Of a stretch of 64,000 bases of DNA, positions 40,381-53,058 are shown piece after piece. A model generated the notes under the pieces. It saw only the letters and a list, made by a program, of their open reading frames with translations. It had not been told where the DNA came from and did not search any database. Numbering within the stretch: the first letter of the stretch is position 1; the number at the start of each line of letters is the position of its first letter. The translations under genes and the position numbers were made by a program. Location: assembly GCA_022661535.1 (NCBI GenBank), contig JAKULF010000008.1, positions 3,286,001 to 3,350,000 of the forward strand. Direction: 5' to 3'. The stretch is from Eutypa lata. Its lineage: Eukaryota; Ascomycota; Sordariomycetes; Xylariales; Diatrypaceae.

Positions 40381-41412
40381 ATGAAGTCAACACTTGCTTT
40401 CGGCCTCTTCACCGGCCTGGCCTCCGCTACCTACCACCACCCCCGCCACTTCCACCAATACTACGCGCGAAATGAGACCACGGCGGCTCCCTCTACCACC
40501 CTGACTGTCGCCATCACCAGAACCGCGACTATCACTTCATGCGCTCCCACTGTCACCAACTGCCCGGCCCGCAACGGCACCGAGGCGGTTGTTACCGAGG
40601 TCATTGACCTGACCACCACCGTCTGCCCTGCCACCGAGGCTGAGCAGATCTCAAGCTCCGTGGTTGGTGACCACTCCAGCGGTCTGATCACTGGCGTGAC
40701 CAGCACTGTGGAATCTACCCCGGCTCCTGCCCCCACGGCTACCGGTGGTGTCACTGTTACCAAGTCCACTGGTGTCGTCGAGGAGACTCTCACCATGACC
40801 GTGGGTCCTGAGAGCTCCCGGTCCGTTCTCGTGACCACTGTTCACTCTACCTACACTGCCGACGTCACTGTCACTGTCCCTTCGCCTGGCGCTGGCTCCG
40901 GCAACTCTGGCTCCGGCTCCGGTGGCGATGTCACCAGCGCTGAGGGCACCACGACTCTCACCTCTACTACCACCGGCACCCGAACTGTGACCGTTGCCGA
41001 GGAGACCGATGCCGCCACCCCCACCGGTGGTTCCAGCTCCGGCTCTGACTCTGGTTCCGGCGAGTGCGAGGCCGTCACTGTCACCGTCACCGAGACTCAG
41101 GCCCCGGCCACCGTCTACATCACGGCTACCGTTGTCCCCACCCCCACGACCCAGGTCAAGATCGCCGAGTCCCCCGCACCGACCACCTCTACTGGCGACA
41201 ACTCGTCCACTGGCGGCAGCTCCGATGACAGCGAGGACGTCGACGATGGCGAGACCGGAGAGGATGAGGATGACTGCCCCCCTGATGAGGATGAGGAGGA
41301 CGTTCCTCCCGTCACCCAGGAGGTCACTGCCACCGTCGTCCCCGTTCCTTACCCCACCGGCGGTAACAACGGAACTCTCCCCACCTACCCCACTGCTGTC
41401 CCCCGCAAGTAA
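40381..41412 (+). CDS. Ser/Thr-rich secreted, probably cell-wall or extracellular, protein
   Basis: Single exon of 343 codons, frame intact. The N-terminus is a signal peptide (MKSTLAFGLFTGLASATY). The mature protein is dominated by Thr, Val, Ser and Pro in TVTVT-like phrases with scattered cysteines (ITSCAPTVTNCP, TTVCPATE, GECEAVTVTVTE, EDDCPPDED). This resembles heavily O-glycosylated ascomycete wall proteins. A Gly/Ser stretch (GSGNSGSGSGGD) and an acidic segment of about 30 residues near the C-terminus are notable. The end (PTAVPRK) is not a GPI signal, so anchorage is unlikely. Codon choice is strongly C-ending, suggesting high expression. No enzyme domain is seen. The long leader upstream also fits a well-expressed gene. 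Confidence 0.85.
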   Translation: MKSTLAFGLFTGLASATYHHPRHFHQYYARNETTAAPSTTLTVAITRTATITSCAPTVTNCPARNGTEAVVTEVIDLTTTVCPATEAEQISSSVVGDHSSGLITGVTSTVESTPAPAPTATGGVTVTKSTGVVEETLTMTVGPESSRSVLVTTVHSTYTADVTVTVPSPGAGSGNSGSGSGGDVTSAEGTTTLTSTTTGTRTVTVAEETDAATPTGGSSSGSDSGSGECEAVTVTVTETQAPATVYITATVVPTPTTQVKIAESPAPTTSTGDNSSTGGSSDDSEDVDDGETGEDEDDCPPDEDEEDVPPVTQEVTATVVPVPYPTGGNNGTLPTYPTAVPRK

Positions 41413-43407
41413 GGGAAGTAGCCCAGCTGATGTATAAAAAACCTCATGCGAGACGAGCTGTACAAAAGAACATACCCGCGTGGCTTTTTTTTAACGATGA
41501 CGACCTACTGATGACGAAAACCGACAATATGTTTTTTCTTCTTGCAGCGGGTCCAGCGACCCAGCTGAACCAGCTTGTAAAAATAAAAAAGGCAATGCAA
41601 GCAATAACGAAAGAAACAATTATCATCATTAACCAACCCATCTATCCAATTGGACATTTTTTGGATGGATTCCATTCAGCAGCCTCCTCTTTTCGTCCAG
41701 TCTAGGCTGAGCTTGGCTTGGATTATTTTTCTTTGTTTTGAAATTTCCCTCCCACCTTGCATTGGGCATCTTGATTAGTTTTTTGGATAAAGCATTTTTC
41801 TTGGTTTTCTGGAGGGGCCGGCGGCGACAACAAAAAGAGAGGTCAATCTTTGGGGACGGCTCAAACGCGGGGCGGATCTGTCTAGCCTTCACTTCTACAT
41901 ATTTTTCTTCAGGCCGGGGCTGCGCGCTGGCTATTTTAGGCCCGGCGGCGCCGGTCCTACAAAGGGTAGATGGATAGATCATCATCAATCTAGGGAAAGG
42001 GGTTTTCCCCAGACAAAAAGCTCGCGCTGTCTATGTGTGTGTGTGTGTGTAACTATCGGTGTCAGCTTGGGAGAGATTAAGCATACTATGTACCTTTTAG
42101 CCTTTTTCGATTCGTGTATGTAGGTAGATAAATTTCGAAATGATGTGGTGTTAGTTTCGGGTGCCTTTTTTTTTACTAGTTTAGTGTTTGATCCCAGGTG
42201 CTGTTTGATGGATGAATGCGTGAGGTTGCATTAAGCTTACCGCTCGTTGTCTCAGCTTCGGAAATTTATCCCGTCACATTCCAGTAGGAGAAACAATCCA
42301 TGGATCAGATCAATCGGCTTGACAACAGCATGTTTGTTCCCCGCGCAATGTCTCGCTTGCTGTTAGGCCGCCGTGGATATGTATATGCATGTCTAAGTAC
42401 CTAGGTAGGTAGTCATATCCTACGCCCGACTGATATCAACTACAGCCTATACCCCAATGCCCAACTCCAAGCTAATCGCAGTCGCGTTTTCGTCTCGGAA
42501 GTTAAAAAAAGAAGAAAGAAAAAAGGGGGAGAGGGGACGTTCTCTTGCTGTTGTATGATATACCGCCTTTTCAGCCCATGACGCCGATGTCGTGCAAGCC
42601 GTACTACACGGACCATTTTGTCTCGCTTTTGACGAGCCAAGGATCGACAACGTTTCTGTTTATCCGCGATCTGCATGTATGCCATAACCTTGGTACGTAG
42701 GTATGTGCGTTAAGTATCGATAACTTTAAATGATACCATACATCCGTATCTCGCAAAGTATAATAATTGGAGCCCATCAAATAGTTAGTGGTGGTTCCAA
42801 ACAACTTGGAGATCTACCCTTTTTGTTCAAATAGAGGCCCGCGCGTTATAGATGTTTACCTAGGTACTACACATGTATACACCTAAGTTGTAGGTATGCA
42901 TGTAAGCCCGTAAAACAAAACTAGAAGATATCAATTCATGACAGGCCTGTTGTTGAAGGGAACCATCACTTCGCCCTTATTTTTGTTGAACTATTGCGGA
43001 AGACAGCTTAACTAAGTAGGTACCTAATCTAGCATGTATCAAATAAGCGGTCGCGAGATACAAGGGGCGGAAGATGCCGGCCGAATCGCGGGTGTGCGAG
43101 ATACATAGATGTGTCATGACTAACGAAGACATCATATAGAAATGTATCATTCTACCACTTAATTTTCAAGCCGGTAGGAGACAGTTGTATAATTTAATAT
43201 CTTCTAATTACAATCTAGGTAAAGAATGAGCATTTAAAAACACAGGAGTTATCCAGGGGCGTACCGACGCAAACATCAGACCGTACGGCGCCCAAAACAT
43301 CCCGGAAGAAAAGGAGACCATGAATCATTATCTTAGGTGTGTGTGTGCAAAACCGGCTTATATATATATTAGATAATGTTCTAAGATTCTATCTCATTCG
43401 GGAGCAT
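41413..43407. other. Intergenic region, 2 kb, with a (TG)n tract
   Basis: No supported gene. A (TG) repeat of about 17 bases sits at 42034-42050. GGTAGG/CCTACC tracts recur at about 42119, 42399, 42688 and 43016. Open frames at 41629-41988 and 42440-42804 show no family signal. Confidence 0.5.
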
Positions 43408-44035
43408 CTACTCTGGGAATGGCACCCGTTGCTTCCAGACAGACTTGCTATCATGAAGCCCGTATTCAGCGTGCACCGAGTCATCCGCCAGAATCAGCCG
43501 GACTCCAAACTTCTGGAGGATGCTGCGTCCATCGCCGGCGATTCTCCAGTTCAGGTACTCACGAAGATACTCAGCCTGTCGATCCGCATCCTGCGTTACC
43601 TGGTATCCGGAGCTCAGACGGACGAATATGCACGGCCCGTGTTGCTCATCGGACTCGATCGCCTCGAGACAGCCTTTACCGAGATACCGCTCGACGGTCT
43701 CCGCCAGCTCGTCCTCGATGTTCCCGAAGAGTTGTGCTGGTTGAGAATATTCGGTTAGACGTTTTATAGTGCTCTCGACCGGGTACCTAGTGCGTGATTC
43801 TGCGGGATATTTCACCGGATATTCTTCTGTGCGCCTTGCTACTGCGTACTCGCCTTCGGAGTGTTGCCTTGATTCCGTGGCGTACTTACTTAGCCTCCTA
43901 GACTGTGGTGCCTCAGGGGTATGCTTATATGATTCTTTGTTGTCATTTGCTTCCCTTACTGAGGATAATATACTTATTAGAATGCTGCATATCGCTAGGG
44001 CGTGGAGGGTCGGCGTGTAGGTAATTACTCTGCAT
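43408..44035 (-). CDS. Small secreted protein with a Tyr-Pro/Ala-Val-Glu repeat region
   Basis: The block 43408-43815 stays open upstream to a hydrophobic segment (LHALAICSILISILSSVREA) that looks like a signal peptide. An ATG at 44035 (MQS) enters that frame if one surplus base near 44025-44030 is skipped. After the leader comes a polar region with loosely repeated units such as SKYATESRQ, EYAVARRTEE, EYPVKYPAES and RYPVEST. A folded-looking C-terminal part of about 100 residues follows (LFGNIEDELAETVERYL, GPCIFVRLSSGYQV, YLREYLNWRIAGDG). The repeat-then-domain layout and secretion recall small secreted or effector-like proteins. No family was recognised. The start is uncertain because it rests on a frame correction. 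Confidence 0.5.
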
Positions 44036-45178
44036 AGATGAAATACAGGGCACAGCTATACTCTTCTTTAATCTAGTGTCTTCTAATCGGCCTAAGGAGG
44101 CTATTCCAAAGTCGTGAAGTACTTGGAGACGGCCTGTCAATACGATATAAGGATAAGGTCAGATGTCTCTGTCCTAGAAGCGATAGCTTGTATATTGATG
44201 CATGGAGGTGCCACCGTGACAACAATGCTATGTTTTACATGGATAAGAGCGTATGTTACCTGTAAAACAAAGATAGAAACAGCATGCATTGTGTTATTTC
44301 TAACAAACTGGCTACGAAAGAAACGGTATATTTCGACGCTGCTTAGCATAGACAAAGCACCCCTTTGAATCATTCTAGGTTATAATACTTCGCCAGAAAT
44401 ATCACATTAACAACACCGTAGATACTGAGATGCCCATATAAAAGGTCACATACGCGGGAATGGAAAAGAAACAGCTAACTGTGGTTGAAACGGACAAGTA
44501 TGCGGGCGTCCCTACTTCTGCATTGAAATATTACAATGATCGTGCAACCTTTAACAAGTACACAAATCTGCGGCTAGGAGAAAAAACAATCCATCTCATC
44601 CCAAAGTTGGGTGAAGAATAAAGTATTTCAAGCAATTCTTAACTGGCAATTATTGGCCGTTGCAGGTGTACCTACCTACCCCTATATCAAACTCGGGAGT
44701 TAGACTTTACATTTGAATGCGAACATACACGAAGTACATACATTCAGCATCGAGTAACCGGCATGAAAAAACATTATGGGTATATTAGAATTCATCAAGG
44801 TATATGAATATTATTATAAGTATTATACATATGATATGTACATTAAGTGTTAGGTATACAGTAAGTAGTAGTAGTAGTACATGCGCATCGTAAGATATTG
44901 AGCTCTAGCCGTGGGATATATATATATGTGTAAGACGTCGGAAATATTGTGTTAAACGAAAAAACTCTTCACCGCTCTCTCTCAGCAGTAATCCAATGTC
45001 TCGTCTCGTAACACAAGGGGGGGAATCTCTCTAAATAGGAATTGCTCAAATAGGCGCACTGATAAATAGGTAGGTAGATAGGTAGGAGGGGAAAAGAAAA
45101 AGAAAATGAAAATGAGCGTTGACGAGTGGAATCTATGACTTTTCCTCACAACAGCCACCTAATTTCGACCAAGTACTC
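44036..45178. other. AT-rich intergenic region
   Basis: No gene. A short (TAG)n run lies at about 44864-44878, TATA-type repeats at about 44915-44927, and a TAGGTAGGTAGATAGGTAGG tract at about 45066-45087. Confidence 0.5.
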
Positions 45179-48100
45179 TTAGTATTCGAGTAGCGCAGCG
45201 CCCCGCAGATCCCGCATCAAGGGGCTGAGGTTTTCCATACCGCTCGCCTCGCCGCCGGCGCCACCGGGTCCGAGATCAGTATTACTCCTTCGTCTCCCGA
45301 GGCCGGCAGCTACCGGCGGTGGAGGTGGGTTGAGCATGTCCAAGCTCGGGGCTTTTTCGGCCAAGACGTGCCTCTCGAATCTTCGAGCATAGGATCTACG
45401 GAGGCCTCCGCTTCACTGCTACTGTTGTTACCCAGCACGCTCTGCGGGAGCTCGAGCGGTGGGATACCGGGCTTGCCATTGCTACTGTGATCATCGCCGC
45501 CACCGGACGAGGACACCACCGAGGGCCGCCGCGACCGCATCCCCGGCGTCGCCGCCGAGGAGTTCCATTTATTCATCAGCTCGTTGAACTCGGCCTCCTG
45601 CTTCTTGATGCGCTGCCGGATCGCCATCTCGACCTCGAAGTCGTGCTCCTGGGGCGAGCGCGGCGTCACGGGTCGTGCCGCCCCGGCCGCCGATGATGTC
45701 CGGGGCGTCAGGTAGCCAAGGCCGAGGCCGCTCTTCGCGCTATCTTGTGGCGCGTCGTATTCTGTCGTCGTCGTCGTCGTAGTGTGCCGAGACGACGTGA
45801 GATCTAGGGACTTCTTGGCGGCCCTGTCGAGCTGGAGGCGCAGGCGTCCTAGGCTCGACGAGCTCCGACCGCGCCCGACTTTCTTCCTTTCCTTTCCGCC
45901 GCTGCCGCCGCTACTAGGAGAAGGCGATGCAGACTGCTGCCTCGTCGTTGTGCCGTTCAGGCTCCCAAGGGAGCTTTCTCCTCCTTGAGTAGCGGCTGCC
46001 TGTAATAATGCCGCCGGCACGTTCTGGCCCATGAGCGAGAAGCGCCGCGCTTCGGCCTCCATGTCGATCATGAAGTCGGACATAGTGAGGTCGCTGCACA
46101 TGCCGTCCCCGTGCATCGCATCGAGCGTCTTTGTCATGTTTTCCAGCAGCGGTCCCATAACCCGCAACCAGGCGTCGCCGTTCTTCTCTAGTCGCTTCAA
46201 GCGACGCTCGACTTCGCCCATTCCGTTCTCGGCGGGCGATGGTTCGGGCGTGCTGCTCCTGCTCCTGCTGCTGTTGTTGTTGGCCTCTTGGTAGCTCGGT
46301 CCCGGTGACGGCACTATTGCCCTAGCGACTATGTTCTCGATCTCCCGCTCCTTCTCTTCCTTTTGTCGTTGGAGCCGTTCCATTATACCAATTCGGGGTT
46401 TGGTTTCTGCTTCATCTTCGCTGGATTCCGAGGGCGGTTCCTCTTCCTCTTGCAGTGGGGATGATGGCGGTCGATCCCATGATGTGGACGGGAAGGTGGG
46501 CGAAGTAGCTCGTACTGGAAAACTCCATCTTCTTGGGGAAATTTCCGATGGTACTGGTGGAGTGGGAACGATACTATGATTGTAACTATGACCCATGGCT
46601 GCTTTTTGAGGCGTTGTAGTGCGCTCGATGGCCCCTGTTATGGGATTTCGAGAGATCGTGACCGGCGGAGGTTTTGATCTCGATAGAGGTCTGCCCTTGA
46701 GCTTAGGTCGGAGGCTGGTCCTCGTACCTGGAACGGACGATACACCCTCCAAGAGCAATAAAGTAGATAGATGTCGAGTCGGCCGTTTGGGCTTTGTCTC
46801 CTGTTCGGGTTCTCGTTCCCGTTCAGGCTCCGGTTCCGGTTCCGGCTCCAGTTCGGCCTGCTGTTCCGGTTCCGGTTCTACTTGCTGTTCGGGCTCCTGT
46901 TCGAGCTGCTTAATGGGTTCCTCTTCAACCCGTTGTTCGGCCTCTTGTTCAGACTCTACGTGTGGGTTTATGCTGGCAGTTTCCATTACAGGTGATATCA
47001 CCAGCTTATTCTTAAGTGGCCAAGATGAAGACTCGTACTCTTCCGCCGGTATGTTGGCGGATACCATGATCGGCGATAGAGCCCACCCATACTGACTGGT
47101 TTCCGACCGAGTTAAATCTACATTCTGTGTAGTAATGATCTGTTCGGCAGGCTGTGAATCCGACCTTAGAACGGTATTCACAGATCCTCGTCTAGTCTGA
47201 GCACCTGTGGACGGATCGAGTGAAGAAGACCAAGGGGCTGTCTGCGCAAGAGGAGAAGGGTTCTGTGGGCGTGGACGGTGAGCCTCCTGGGGGAACCATC
47301 CCAAAACCGGGGAATCCATCGACGCTTCTCCTTTTATAACCGAGGTTCTCAGGCCGATTCGAACAGCAGTAAGATCACGTTGTTTGTATTCTCTCACCCT
47401 AGCCTTGCGAGCCATCCGGCGCTCAGCCATCTTATTCGGCTCAAGCTCTTCCTCATCTAGGCTGGCGAAGGACCCAGCTGATCCAGGTCGTGGCAAGGAA
47501 TCCCGTCTCGTACTGGGAGGAAAATTGGCTTCTATGCCCAATTGCGTTCTTTCAGCTACATTATCGCCGTTACCTAAGGTTGGGCTGTCCGTAAACTCTG
47601 ATTTGTCAAGCCCCATGATAGGCAATGGGCCAATAGACGCCGCCGACTCGCGATTTGGTGGAGCATCTTGGCCCCAAACTCCATCCTTAATCGTATTGAA
47701 AGTGCAAGTAGTAAGATCACTTCTAGCTGATGATCGAAAAGAGCTCGCAGTAGTCGCAAGTTGGGAAGATGCGTCAGTGGTTCCTGTAACATTGCTCGAC
47801 GTAGACTGCCTCTGTAACCTCGGCCCCCAGCAGTGTCCGATTCAAGCGAGTATCGGCTTTCCACGGTGACAGTTGGCGTCAAGTCATGAGGGACATCCTC
47901 AGCCTCCTCGTCATGCTTTATTAGCTCATCTTGAGACGGTTCCACTTGAAGCTCGGATTCGCCTCTCGATCGACTAGAGTTTGGCCTTATGCTAGTGGTA
48001 AAGCTGCCCTTGGACGAATCTGCCGTTCCTGGTTTGTCTTCCGGCTCCGCACGATGAGGGGTTGATTGCGCATGCCGCATCATTATCTCGTTTAGGGAAG

Positions 48101-49469
48101 CACTAGGAGAAAACGGAGTAGTAACACATGCTAGTCTGCTAGTTGTGCGAGGTTGTATAATAGGGGGTGTGGCGGTCGGGGCGGCAGTCCGTGTTGTGGA
48201 TGATACATGAGGTGTAGAGGGAGAAGTAAGACCAGTCAGGTTCATGGACGAGCTCACGCTATTAGCTCGAGATGATGGCCGGGAGGATGGCCGAGAGGAA
48301 GAGGGAGGGAAGAAGGAGGAGGAGGGAGGAGAAGGAAAATTCATTTGGGCCAGCATGTTAGGGAACCCAGGTGACTCGAGTATAACAGATGCCTTGGGAA
48401 CCGCCAAAGCAGGTTGTACCATGAGATCAGTAGGCTGTTCTGAGGAGCTCCTTGCTGAGCTTTGCGAGCCGAAATCCTTAGACTTCTTCGATATCCTAGA
48501 TAATTGTCTTCTGTGACGCAACGACTGCGGAAAAGTAGCTGACGACTCCGAATTTTGAGTCTCGGAAGTGGTATTTGTTGATGGAAACCTGAAGTCCATT
48601 GACGGATGCCTAAAAGCGAGGGTATCGTGGTTGAAGTTGGCTGACGCGGATCGGTAAAGTTTTTTGCTTGGTGCTGTTAATGGTGTGACTATCCCTGCTT
48701 CGTGTTCGTCATGAGAAGTCTCGTGATCTTCCTCCACTGGGTTTAGAGCCGGTTTGGCTGTTGCTGGTCTGATTGCAGACAAACTGGTCATACTCCTCTC
48801 ATGCTTGACCCTTCCGGTGAGCAACGGTACGGCCGAGACTGATGTGCCTCTTCGCCGATCTTGCGTGCCGTCTGAAACTACCCCTTTCGACGAAGTTCTT
48901 TCCGGCCATTCCTTTGGGCCGGCTACAGCCCTTGCCGAATCGCCCGGGGCCAAAACTGGATACTGGGACCTGGACCAGGGACCACGGTCATACGGAGCCG
49001 GAATGGTTATCGCAATATGTCGATTACCAGCGGCAGTTGTTTCGGGTACAGTGTTCTTCGGGAGTTGTGGCTGTATTGAATGGATTGATCCCTTTGCCTT
49101 CTTCCCTCGCCGTAATGAGCCAGAGGAGAACTTTTTGGTGACCTTGGACCCCGAGAATCCACCAAAACATTCATCGGGTGATGGAATTGTATCAGAAGGC
49201 GGAGCTGTTGTGCGGAAGAACTCAGCTAACGCACGTATGTCGTCTTTATGAATCTGTTCCCGCACAGCATCACGCAACTGGTCTGCAGTTGTTGATGACA
49301 AGTTCGTGGCGTCTAACATGTTAGACGTCGATTTGGAACGCGGTAGCCGCACGCGTCTGAGACTGGATTGTGCTGAATCATCACCGAGCCCGCCCAACTG
49401 GGACCGCACGGGGCCTGCATCTTCATTGGATAAGGAGTGGCGACGCGGTCTAGGCTGATCTAATGCCAT
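45179..49469 (-). CDS. Large disordered Ser/Pro-rich protein, unknown function
   Basis: Two long open blocks and a short 3' block form one gene once a single base is restored at 47824-47828 (C5 on +) and at about 45380-45384. The product is 1,430 residues from the ATG at 49469 (MALDQPRPRRHSLSNEDAG) with no introns. It is rich in Ser, Pro, Arg and Thr, with many RRxS-type phosphosite-like phrases, a pure PSSSRPSSRPSSRANS tract, and a Glu/Pro-Gln segment at mid-length (EPEQQVEPEPEQQ). A short predicted coiled segment near the C-terminus (EVEMAIRQRIKKQEAEFNEL) may be the ordered part. The layout suggests a signalling or cytoskeletal scaffold, but that is inference. It has no membrane segment or signal peptide. 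Confidence 0.7.
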
Positions 49470-52400
49470 ATTCACTTATTGCGGTCAATGCAACCTCATG
49501 GTACGAGACTGGCAGGTCCGAAGAGCTTTTTGAGTTTAAAAATTCATGGATATATATGAAACTTTCCATGAGATTAGCTTGAGTCCAATCGTTATGTGTT
49601 CATCCCACTTACAGCGACTACCAATAACCTATCGGGCGCAAAACCGCATTGATGGTTCACCTAAGCCCACGAACAGAGTCTTCAGACTAATATATGGGAT
49701 ATTCGAACTACGGAATGAGCCGAAAGGGTTTTAGCTCGTAGGATGTCTTAAAATCGACGTGGAAGGAGGATCATAAATGTGGCGATCTCACTCGAGCAGA
49801 TCCCACAGCTCAGCAGCTCTGAGCGCAACGAACACGTTATCGGCGCTAGAACACCACGATACAAGTACTACTAACTTGTCCGGTTTTCGAGATGGATTAG
49901 GTGAGCAAAATCCAAGTCCAAGGCAGTAAGTGGACGGACTCAAAGCTCGTCCCGGAAGGAGAACAGGCCGTGGAAACAGAAAGAGCAAAAGAAGGAATAT
50001 GGCATCCGATTAGCTCTTGACAGGCAGACACAGGGCGGCTCGAAGCATAAAGAACAATGACATGCAAATCATCCCTGTGGACGGTGCCTGTCTAACTCAG
50101 AAATTGCCGGTCGTGAGAGGCTGGCACTGGCTGGGATACCACAGAGGCCCACTAGAGCTCCTCTGGGTTTATCCCCAGACGGAAAGGTCGTGGTAGGTGA
50201 TCATCAATTCTGCGCTTGGCCGTTACCGCGTTTCGAGTACCTGCAGTGGGTGAACAGGTGGATTTGTTGAAGGTCGTCCAATTAAGTCAAGCAGAAGCAC
50301 TCAGGTGGGTGGTTCTACCAATCATAGAAGACCCTACCGAGATTTTGTTGGACCCGAGCCGAAAGCAATTTCGCAGATCCCTAGCACTACTTAGACTATT
50401 CGGGACGTGAAAGTATTTTTTTGCCTCTCCCATATCGCGTGGTACAGTAAGTCAACTGCCGTGATTACCTGTATTGGGATTATCAACCTCCCTTAAGACA
50501 CCAAAAAAAGCAATCATCCCTTTCCCTGCATGATGCACCTTTCTCGAAAGAACGACGTGTTCGAATCCTCAGGCTTATTATAGATCCCCGGCCAGGGCTT
50601 TCCCTTCCATACCTCCCGAATAAGGCGAGGCTGGAGATATATTCAGCTTACCTACTCCAAAGCTGAGAGGAATGAACCCCCATCGCGGGCAGCACGAACA
50701 TATGTATTGTACATACCTCACTATGTACCACCTGCTCACTCGCCCTCCCCGACATTCAGGGACCTATGATGTGCAGCTGCAGCAACGCTAACCAAAATAT
50801 GTTTACGTGCTCCCATTTCTAGTTAAGTGTACCCACCCCGAAATTAGCTCTCCTACTAGCGATTTTGCGATTAGCGAGTCCCGAAATGGACATCCTCATC
50901 TGTGTATGATAGAAAATATAACATAACTGTCCTATTGTAAGGTTGTCCCTATTTTGTAACGTCGGCGTTTTCTTCCTAGCGTCAGCATTGCACCAAGTGG
51001 CGGGTCTATTAGTGTATTATAGTCCGTATAATAGTCGGACTATTGTCTTTTTTTCCTTTTTTATAGCACCCCACAGCGAAGCACTTAACTGGGTTACCAT
51101 TCCGTATCCAGCGCTTACTACGTAGTAGTTAAATCCCTTGACGTCGTCTTCCGATGAGGGGGAAAAACGTCATGTCTTGACCGAGCGATCTAGTCCATGC
51201 TTTAGTTGACTAGGGCTGCTAGGTATTGTACGGGTGGCTGGCAGCAGGCCGGGCTACTACCAGTTCTATTGCCACTAACTAGCCGTAAGACAACGGCGTC
51301 GCCCACTCTTATATGTATGTTTAGGGAGGTCAAGTAGTTAGCCCTCCTCCACTTGAGAGACACTCCACGTTCTCTCCACGGGCAAGAAAGTAAAGACGTA
51401 AGAGATTTATTGGTCTCCATTGCACAGTAACAGTTAGAACAGATACACTCCAAATCGAAGTTTGAATACCAGAGTGATAGACCATCCATCCAAGGTAAAT
51501 ATCTCACAGGCTTTGAGAACAAACCGCAAGAACAAGGGGGTAGTTAACTGTCGTTGGGTGAAGATCTTCTCTAGGGTAATGGGGTTGGATCTATCGGTAC
51601 GTATTCGTTACCGTAAAGGGGTACGAATATACGACATCAGAACCTTAAGATACCATCCTTAGTACCGGAAACAGTGCATGAATCTTGCGTAAATACTGGT
51701 ATTCTTTAACCACAACTCGTGATCCACGGATGACTATTGGAAGAGTGGATAAGTAATAGAACGTCGCCCATATCGTTGAAGCATAATAATAACGCGACAT
51801 ATATACCGCGTTGAAAGAATAAAAGAAAAGAGAAAATGCGTGATTATCTATTTTCTTATGGGAGACTAGATATGTTTGACATGAAACATAGGTATAAAAC
51901 CAGGGTTCTCTTGTATAGTTCTCTGCAGACATGAACACTTGAGCTGTTCAGTTTTATCATGTCCTTGAGGATTTAGTGTCTAGAGCTTCACCTGGTTAGC
52001 AATAACATATGGGAGTTTGCACATCTCCAACGGCGGTGATAAGACCTAGACCATGTAATCCTGTTCCAATTAACGCGTATCTAATGGTCAGTGTTTTCAA
52101 GGGGGCTGGTCGATTAGGTAGTTGGACAAAATGGTGGTTAGAGGTTATAGGGGTTGGTAAATAGTAACACATCTGACTACGAATGTGACGACAACTCTAA
52201 AATAATGTTCAGCCCTGGCCTCTTCTGAGAATATTCGACCTTGTGTGGAGGTTATGATGAAATAGACTTGACATTGTATTTAAGAACACCATGCTATATC
52301 TACTTTCCGGTATTTGTGAAGAGTATTCTACTTGTACTCTTTGCTATGTATGAGATAGGTGGTCTTTCTGTGAAACACTGCTACCGAAATGGGCAACGAC

Positions 52401-53058
52401 ATATATCACTATGGACCGGAGATATATAAGGACCTGAAAGACCGCAGAGGATATCGTCCAAACATCCAAGAAGTGTTGTCAGAATAAGGCCAGGGGAATA
52501 CTGATACTAGTAGGTATATGTTGTGTGTAGGTCGTCGCGGCAAAAAAGAGAAAGCAACAAGGGAGATACGAGAAGTGGTTTATATAGCTAGGTGGTGATA
52601 GACGCAACTTAGAACTCTCGTGATGCGCGACTGGTGGTATATATTACATCAGGAGGGCGTAAAGCTGATTGGAAAAGGGGGAAACTGAAAATAACCCCTG
52701 AACTGACGACTCCCTGTTATATGTGTGGGTAGGCAAGTAGGTAGTCAACCTGAAGAAGCTTAAAGGTATGTGGCACGAATATTTATAATGTCCAGCTGTT
52801 TGTTTCTTATTCATGTGATCGAGTTCTCCTCGAGATGACGAGCTGATGATACATTGCGCGTTTTTGTTACACCACCTACATCAACAGGGCACATGGGATT
52901 CTTTTTCATCTTCCCTAGCTACCAGTATCATTGACAACCTAGCTAGCTACCTAGTTAGCTGAACCCTGAGAATAACAGCCTATCTCGAACACCCAGGAGG
53001 ATATCAAAACACCACTCTGAACTACTCAACTACCAATCTAGCAATCTAGCCAGCCAAA
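49470..53058. other. Long intergenic region, 3.6 kb
   Basis: No supported gene on either strand. Open frames at 51202-51522, 51645-51938 and 52241-52429 have no family resemblance. The right end is the 3' flank of the CENP-Q gene. Confidence 0.5.
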